Origin: JBBIVP01 sp037439705 [NCBI: bacterium]
Lineage (GTDB): Bacteria; JBBIVP01
DNA: 9,417 bases
Direction of reading: 5' to 3'
Assembly (NCBI GenBank): GCA_037439705.1
Contig: JBBIVP010000019.1
Location: 9,125 to 18,541 of the forward strand
Part shown: piece by piece, positions 6,110 to 9,417 of the stretch
Numbering within the stretch: the first letter of the stretch is position 1
Layout of the letters: the number at the start of each line of letters is the position of its first letter
The notes under the pieces: generated by a model
The model's input: only the letters and a program-made list of their open reading frames with translations
Databases searched by the model: none
Told to the model about the DNA's origin: nothing
Made by a program: the position numbers and the translations under genes

Positions 6110-8011
6110 TTAACCCATAACCTCTGAAAGTATGGCGAGATCAGATTCATTTCCTTCAACCTGAATGAGTCCTGAGTTTATAGCAGTAACCCCATCAAGT
6201 TCCTTTGTAACAAGCTTCATCAAAACGAGGTCGTATGTTTTTATAGTGCAAGAGGGAGACTCACATCTTCCTTTTTTCACATTCATTTCCCCATTTTTTA
6301 TCTCAATGCACCATTCACCGCTGTTTTTTCCATGAACTATGTACTGGAGACAGGCATTCCATTTTCCTGCCTTCTCCTTGTTGAACCTTGATGGAAATGC
6401 CTGAAAGATGAAATCAAGATTTATTTCAGGCACATTTTCAAGTTCGGAAAAGGTTATTATCCCTTTTCCTGCCCTGAGTTCTTTCTTCATAACCTTTCCA
6501 ACAGGATTCGTTGGTAGTCCTATTACGAATTCAACGAATTTTGGAACTTTGTAATCAGCAAGGTGTTTTTCTGCAAACTCTATTATTTCTTTTTCTGTGA
6601 TCTTTTCTCCTATTTTTGGAACTATATAAGCCTTTACCTCTTCTCCGGAGATTTCATCCTTTACACCTATTACAGCCACATCATGGGCCTTCGGATGCTT
6701 GTGAAGGAGGTCTTCTATTTCTTTTGGATATATGTTCTCTCCGCCTTTTATTATCATATCCTTTGACCTGTCAACTATATAAAAGAAACCTTCTTCATCC
6801 ATATAACCTATATCTCCTGTATGAAGCCATCCATCCTTGAGTGTCTTTTTTGTTTCATCCTCTTTCCCGAAGTATCCTACCATAACATTGTCCCCCCTTA
6901 TTACTATTTCTCCTATCTGATTTGGTCCAAGAAAATTTCCGTTTTCGTCCATAATTCTCACTTCCTGTCCTGGAAGGGCTGGACCTATTGAGCCAACTTT
7001 TTTCTTTCCTCCCCTTCTGTGAATGGTGCTTGCCACAGTTCCCTCTGTCAATCCATATCCCTCAAGAATTTCTATTCCGAATTCATTTTCAAACTCAACT
7101 ATTCTTTCCGGAGGCATTGGAGCAGCGCCACAAACTCCGAATTTTAATGAAGACAGGTCATATTTTTTGACTGTATCCTTTGCCTCAAGAAGAATTTTGT
7201 AAACCTTCGGGACAGCACTGAAAAATGTGCATTTGTATTTTTCTACAGTTGGACCAAATTCACGAACTGAAAACTTTTTAAGGAGGGCTATCTTGAAACC
7301 TCTGTATATGCCACTCATCATGGACATCATTGCATTAACATGAAACAATGGAAGGAAAATAAGAGCGCATTCATCTTCTTCTGCTTCATCCCCTCTTTCC
7401 GGACCGAGAGCCTTCCTCAAGCCTGCCAGTGTATAACAGGTATTCCAGTGAGTAAGGATTGTTCCTTTGGGCTTTCCCGTTGTTCCCGATGTGTAAAATA
7501 TAAAGGCGTGGTCATTTTTTTCAATTGGAATTTCCTGAAGTTTATCGCTTTCTTCCGATAAAATTTTAGAATAGGAGAGACATCCTTCAGAAATGGTTTC
7601 TCCCAGTTCTATTATGCGTTTCAGGTATTTCAGTTCACCTTTTATCCCTGAAATGACTGGAAGAAATTGTGTCTCAAGAACAATTGCCTTTCCCATTGAA
7701 TCGTTTAGTTCATATTCAAGTTCTGAAGGCTTGAGGAGGATATTTATGGGGCAGGCAATGGCTCCAATTTTTACCGCTGCACAGGTTGCTATAAGATGTT
7801 CAGGAGAGTTCGTCATATATATGTAGACCACATCTCCCTTTTTTACTCCGAGTTTTAAAAGTCCATTGGCAAACCTGTTCACAAGCCTGTTGAACTCTCC
7901 GAACTTTATTTCCCTTCCATAAAAGAATATATAGGGTTTATTTTCACTTTCTTCAGCCCTTCTTTCTATCATCTCCCTTATATTGCTGTATCTCACCTCA
8001 ACCTTTTCCAT
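6110..8011 (-). CDS. AMP-forming acyl-CoA synthetase fused to a C-terminal SCP2-like lipid-binding domain
   Basis: A 633-residue ANL-superfamily ligase that should activate a carboxylic acid, probably a fatty acid, to its acyl-adenylate and then to the CoA thioester. The adenylation motifs are intact: YTSGTTGKPKG (173-183), YGLTEG (319-324), DGWLHTGDIG (393-402), the hinge DRSKDMIIKGGENIYPKEIE (414-433), and NPVGKVMKKEL (502-512) with the catalytic Lys506. A plain ligase would end near 515. Here ~105 more residues follow; the pattern FxAFPSRFN, ...CTIKTYDLVLMKL, then INSGLIQVEGNESDLAILSEVM fits an SCP2/sterol-carrier domain, which binds lipids or acyl-CoAs. The ATG has a strong AGGAGGAG site and a likely promoter; tsaD follows after five bases. 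Acyl chain length cannot be told from the sequence; long-chain is inferred from the SCP2 domain and the FadL-like barrel nearby. The ligase call is very firm, the SCP2 call fairly firm. Confidence 0.94.
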   Translation of the reverse strand: MEKVEVRYSNIREMIERRAEESENKPYIFFYGREIKFGEFNRLVNRFANGLLKLGVKKGDVVYIYMTNSPEHLIATCAAVKIGAIACPINILLKPSELEYELNDSMGKAIVLETQFLPVISGIKGELKYLKRIIELGETISEGCLSYSKILSEESDKLQEIPIEKNDHAFIFYTSGTTGKPKGTILTHWNTCYTLAGLRKALGPERGDEAEEDECALIFLPLFHVNAMMSMMSGIYRGFKIALLKKFSVREFGPTVEKYKCTFFSAVPKVYKILLEAKDTVKKYDLSSLKFGVCGAAPMPPERIVEFENEFGIEILEGYGLTEGTVASTIHRRGGKKKVGSIGPALPGQEVRIMDENGNFLGPNQIGEIVIRGDNVMVGYFGKEDETKKTLKDGWLHTGDIGYMDEEGFFYIVDRSKDMIIKGGENIYPKEIEDLLHKHPKAHDVAVIGVKDEISGEEVKAYIVPKIGEKITEKEIIEFAEKHLADYKVPKFVEFVIGLPTNPVGKVMKKELRAGKGIITFSELENVPEINLDFIFQAFPSRFNKEKAGKWNACLQYIVHGKNSGEWCIEIKNGEMNVKKGRCESPSCTIKTYDLVLMKLVTKELDGVTAINSGLIQVEGNESDLAILSEVMG

Positions 8012-8029
8012 CTTTCTCCTCCTTTTTAA

Positions 8030-8058
8030 AAGTTATGAAAGTTTTTTCAATATGTCAA
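8030..8058 (-). promoter_or_regulatory. Predicted housekeeping promoter for the acyl-CoA synthetase-tsaD-rsmA unit
   Basis: On the - strand a perfect TTGACA (8058-8053) is followed by a 17-base spacer and a weak -10-like TAACTT (8035-8030). CATAAC with a 15-base spacer is the alternative. The GGAGGAG ribosome binding site (8022-8016) and the ATG at 8011 follow directly, so the leader would be very short. The arrangement parallels the one upstream of the lipoprotein gene. The 66-base gap to the preceding gene holds no obvious strong terminator hairpin. Confidence 0.5.
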
Positions 8059-8077
8059 GAAAAATGGGAAGTAAATT

Positions 8078-8776
8078 TTAAAAGAGATTAAAATATCCAC
8101 CAGTGGAAATAAGATGATAATATCGGGGAAGGTCCTCAAAAAAGTATGTTTCTAAAGTATATCCGCCCATAATATCAAATTTTTTTGTGTGGTACCTTAT
8201 GCCGAATGGAAATACCAAACTGAAAAGCACACTTTTTTGGTAAGGCTCTATATCTGATGGCTCAAGGTTATAGTAAAAAGAAAGTCCTGATTCAAGATAG
8301 AGGGAGTTTATTATCTCTTTTCTTATCAAAAATCCTCCTCCTGGGGAAGAGCTCAATGTTCTGGAGAATATTCCACCAAGCGAAATATGGGTGTATCCCA
8401 AACCTGCTTCAAGTGTCCATTCTTTCATATACAGATTGTAATAGAATGAACATTCAAATTTGTACCTTATTTCACCGTAAGGTAGAATTTCATACTCCTT
8501 CTCCATGCTGTCATAATAAAAGGCTCCCTGTCTTTTCAAAGGTATTGACCACCTTGACCTTATTGAAAACCACTCCAGAGGTTTGATCACTGTAAATACT
8601 TCTCCACTTCTCCAGAGCCAGTTCCACCAATCTTCTATGCCTTTTCTTTCCAGCAAAGAAGTGTCTGTTATAAAATAATTTAAGAGAATTGGCTTATAAT
8701 AATTTTTTTCTTCCTTTTCCTGGGAGAAGGATTTTAAAGTGAATACAAGGAATACGGTTAACCAAACCATCCTCAT
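8078..8776 (-). CDS. Predicted small outer-membrane beta-barrel protein, unknown function
   Basis: I do not recognise a named family for this 232-residue protein. It begins with a likely signal peptide (MRMVWLTVFLVFTLKSFS, cleavage before QEKEE). The mature part is rich in Tyr, Phe and Trp and shows repeated alternating-residue stretches typical of amphipathic strands (for example around 105-135, 153-165 and 181-215), ending GGYFNLF with a C-terminal Phe as in many outer-membrane barrels. A Trp cluster (EDWWNWLWRSGE, ~48-59) may form an aromatic surface or periplasmic turn. The ATG at 8776 overlaps the TGA of the upstream LVIVD-repeat gene in an ATGA arrangement and has no good ribosome binding site of its own, so translation is probably coupled. 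Barrel topology is an inference from composition. The protein may work with the upstream repeat protein at the cell surface. Confidence 0.78.
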   Translation of the reverse strand: MRMVWLTVFLVFTLKSFSQEKEEKNYYKPILLNYFITDTSLLERKGIEDWWNWLWRSGEVFTVIKPLEWFSIRSRWSIPLKRQGAFYYDSMEKEYEILPYGEIRYKFECSFYYNLYMKEWTLEAGLGYTHISLGGIFSRTLSSSPGGGFLIRKEIINSLYLESGLSFYYNLEPSDIEPYQKSVLFSLVFPFGIRYHTKKFDIMGGYTLETYFFEDLPRYYHLISTGGYFNLF

Positions 8777-9417
8777 TGGTAGGTAAGATATGCTTTATAA
8801 AGTGTAAGGAAATTTGTATTTTGAGCCCCAAGGTATATGTAATAACTCCCATCCCCTGCATCCCTCACAGCAATTTTGGTTACATCATCTGCATTAAACT
8901 TTGCATATTTTATTGGTTCCAGTGGATTTGAAATATCGTAGACAAATCCATAACCCACATTTGTTCCGCCGAGAGAAGGCATATAATCAACAGCGAGGAA
9001 GATGAAACTGTTTGAAATTTTCATATCATTTATCTGATAGTAATCATCTCCCAGGAATGTATTTGAGAGAAAAACAGGAGCTTGAGGGTCTGACAGGTTG
9101 TAAATTGTTAAGTATGCCCTTGAACCTATATAGAGAATCCCGTTCTTAAGAAGAACAGACCTTGGAAAACTTCCTGTATAGGCAGGATAAAAGAGTCCAA
9201 GGTATGAAAAAGATGGTTGTGTTTTAAAAATGTGATAGTGGCTTGAGGTTGTAAGAACAACCAGGGTTCCGTTTTCATAGGTGCAGGATTGAGGGGTTTC
9301 ATTCCCAAGATTCAGCCAGAAAATCTCAGATGGACTTGATGGATTTGAGATATCAATCACCCCTATGTAGTCTGTTCCACCTACATAAAGCCTTTTTTCA
9401 TAAGAAGAAGCTACAAT
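8773..9417 (-). CDS. LVIVD-repeat (beta-propeller-like) protein, 5' end beyond the window
   Basis: The frame stays open to the right edge of the window; the GTG at 9360 is internal because repeat sequence continues upstream (RLYVGGTDYIGVIDISNPSS). At least 214 residues are visible. Three repeat-like units can be seen: the one just given, ILYIGSRAYLTIYNLSDPQA, and an irregular one ending GYGFVYDISNPLEPIKYAKF. The shared core, a hydrophobic strand then a D-[IL]-S-[ND]-P turn followed by xxP, is that of LVIVD repeats, which are found in exported, probably propeller-shaped proteins. The signal sequence would lie off the window, so the location outside the cytoplasm is inferred. The C-terminus (AVRDAGDGSYYIYLGAQNTNFLTLYKAYL) looks like a final blade. 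The stop TGA overlaps the start of the barrel gene. No enzymatic role is suggested by the visible part. Confidence 0.82.
   Translation of the reverse strand: MVASSYEKRLYVGGTDYIGVIDISNPSSPSEIFWLNLGNETPQSCTYENGTLVVLTTSSHYHIFKTQPSFSYLGLFYPAYTGSFPRSVLLKNGILYIGSRAYLTIYNLSDPQAPVFLSNTFLGDDYYQINDMKISNSFIFLAVDYMPSLGGTNVGYGFVYDISNPLEPIKYAKFNADDVTKIAVRDAGDGSYYIYLGAQNTNFLTLYKAYLTYQ

Overview
The window looks like a chromosomal piece of an AT-rich, diderm (Gram-negative type) bacterium. The evidence is a lipobox protein, two proteins with signal peptides and beta-barrel character, a FadL/OMPP1-type barrel, an NtrC-type sigma-54 activator, and strong GGAGG ribosome binding sites. Arg is mostly AGA/AGG and the proteins are rich in Lys, Glu and Ile, as in many thermophilic or deep-branching AT-rich lineages, but I cannot name a phylum. 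No transposase, CRISPR array, tRNA or rRNA was seen.

Layout. The + strand carries only the 3' part of an NtrC-family response regulator (1-1176), whose stop codon overlaps the stop of the convergent gene next to it. All other recognised genes are on the - strand and are read from high to low coordinates in three apparent units. Unit A (9417-8078) is a 5'-truncated LVIVD-repeat protein coupled by an ATGA overlap to a small predicted outer-membrane barrel. Unit B (8011-4343) is an AMP-forming acyl-CoA synthetase with a C-terminal SCP2-type lipid-binding domain, then tsaD (tRNA t6A synthesis), then rsmA/ksgA (16S rRNA dimethylation), with gaps of a few bases or overlaps. Unit C (4065-1173) is a large lipoprotein of unknown function followed after one base by a FadL/OMPP1-like barrel. 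Units B and C each have a TTGACA box 47-49 nt before the first ATG (counted from its first base) and a GGAGGAG ribosome binding site.

The only sizeable intergenic stretch is 4066-4342. It holds the unit C promoter, an unrecognised 52-codon open frame on the + strand (4108-4266), and a strong GC-rich palindrome (4276-4300).

How the genes may work together (inference). The FadL-like barrel and its lipoprotein partner could bring hydrophobic molecules across the outer membrane. The synthetase-SCP2 fusion could bind and activate fatty acids as CoA thioesters. The two translation-fidelity genes, tsaD and rsmA, appear to share the synthetase's transcript. The most unusual points are the synthetase-SCP2 fusion, the uncharacterised lipoprotein-barrel pair, and the small ORF next to the palindrome. 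I see no convincing case for a wholly new defence or mobile system here.
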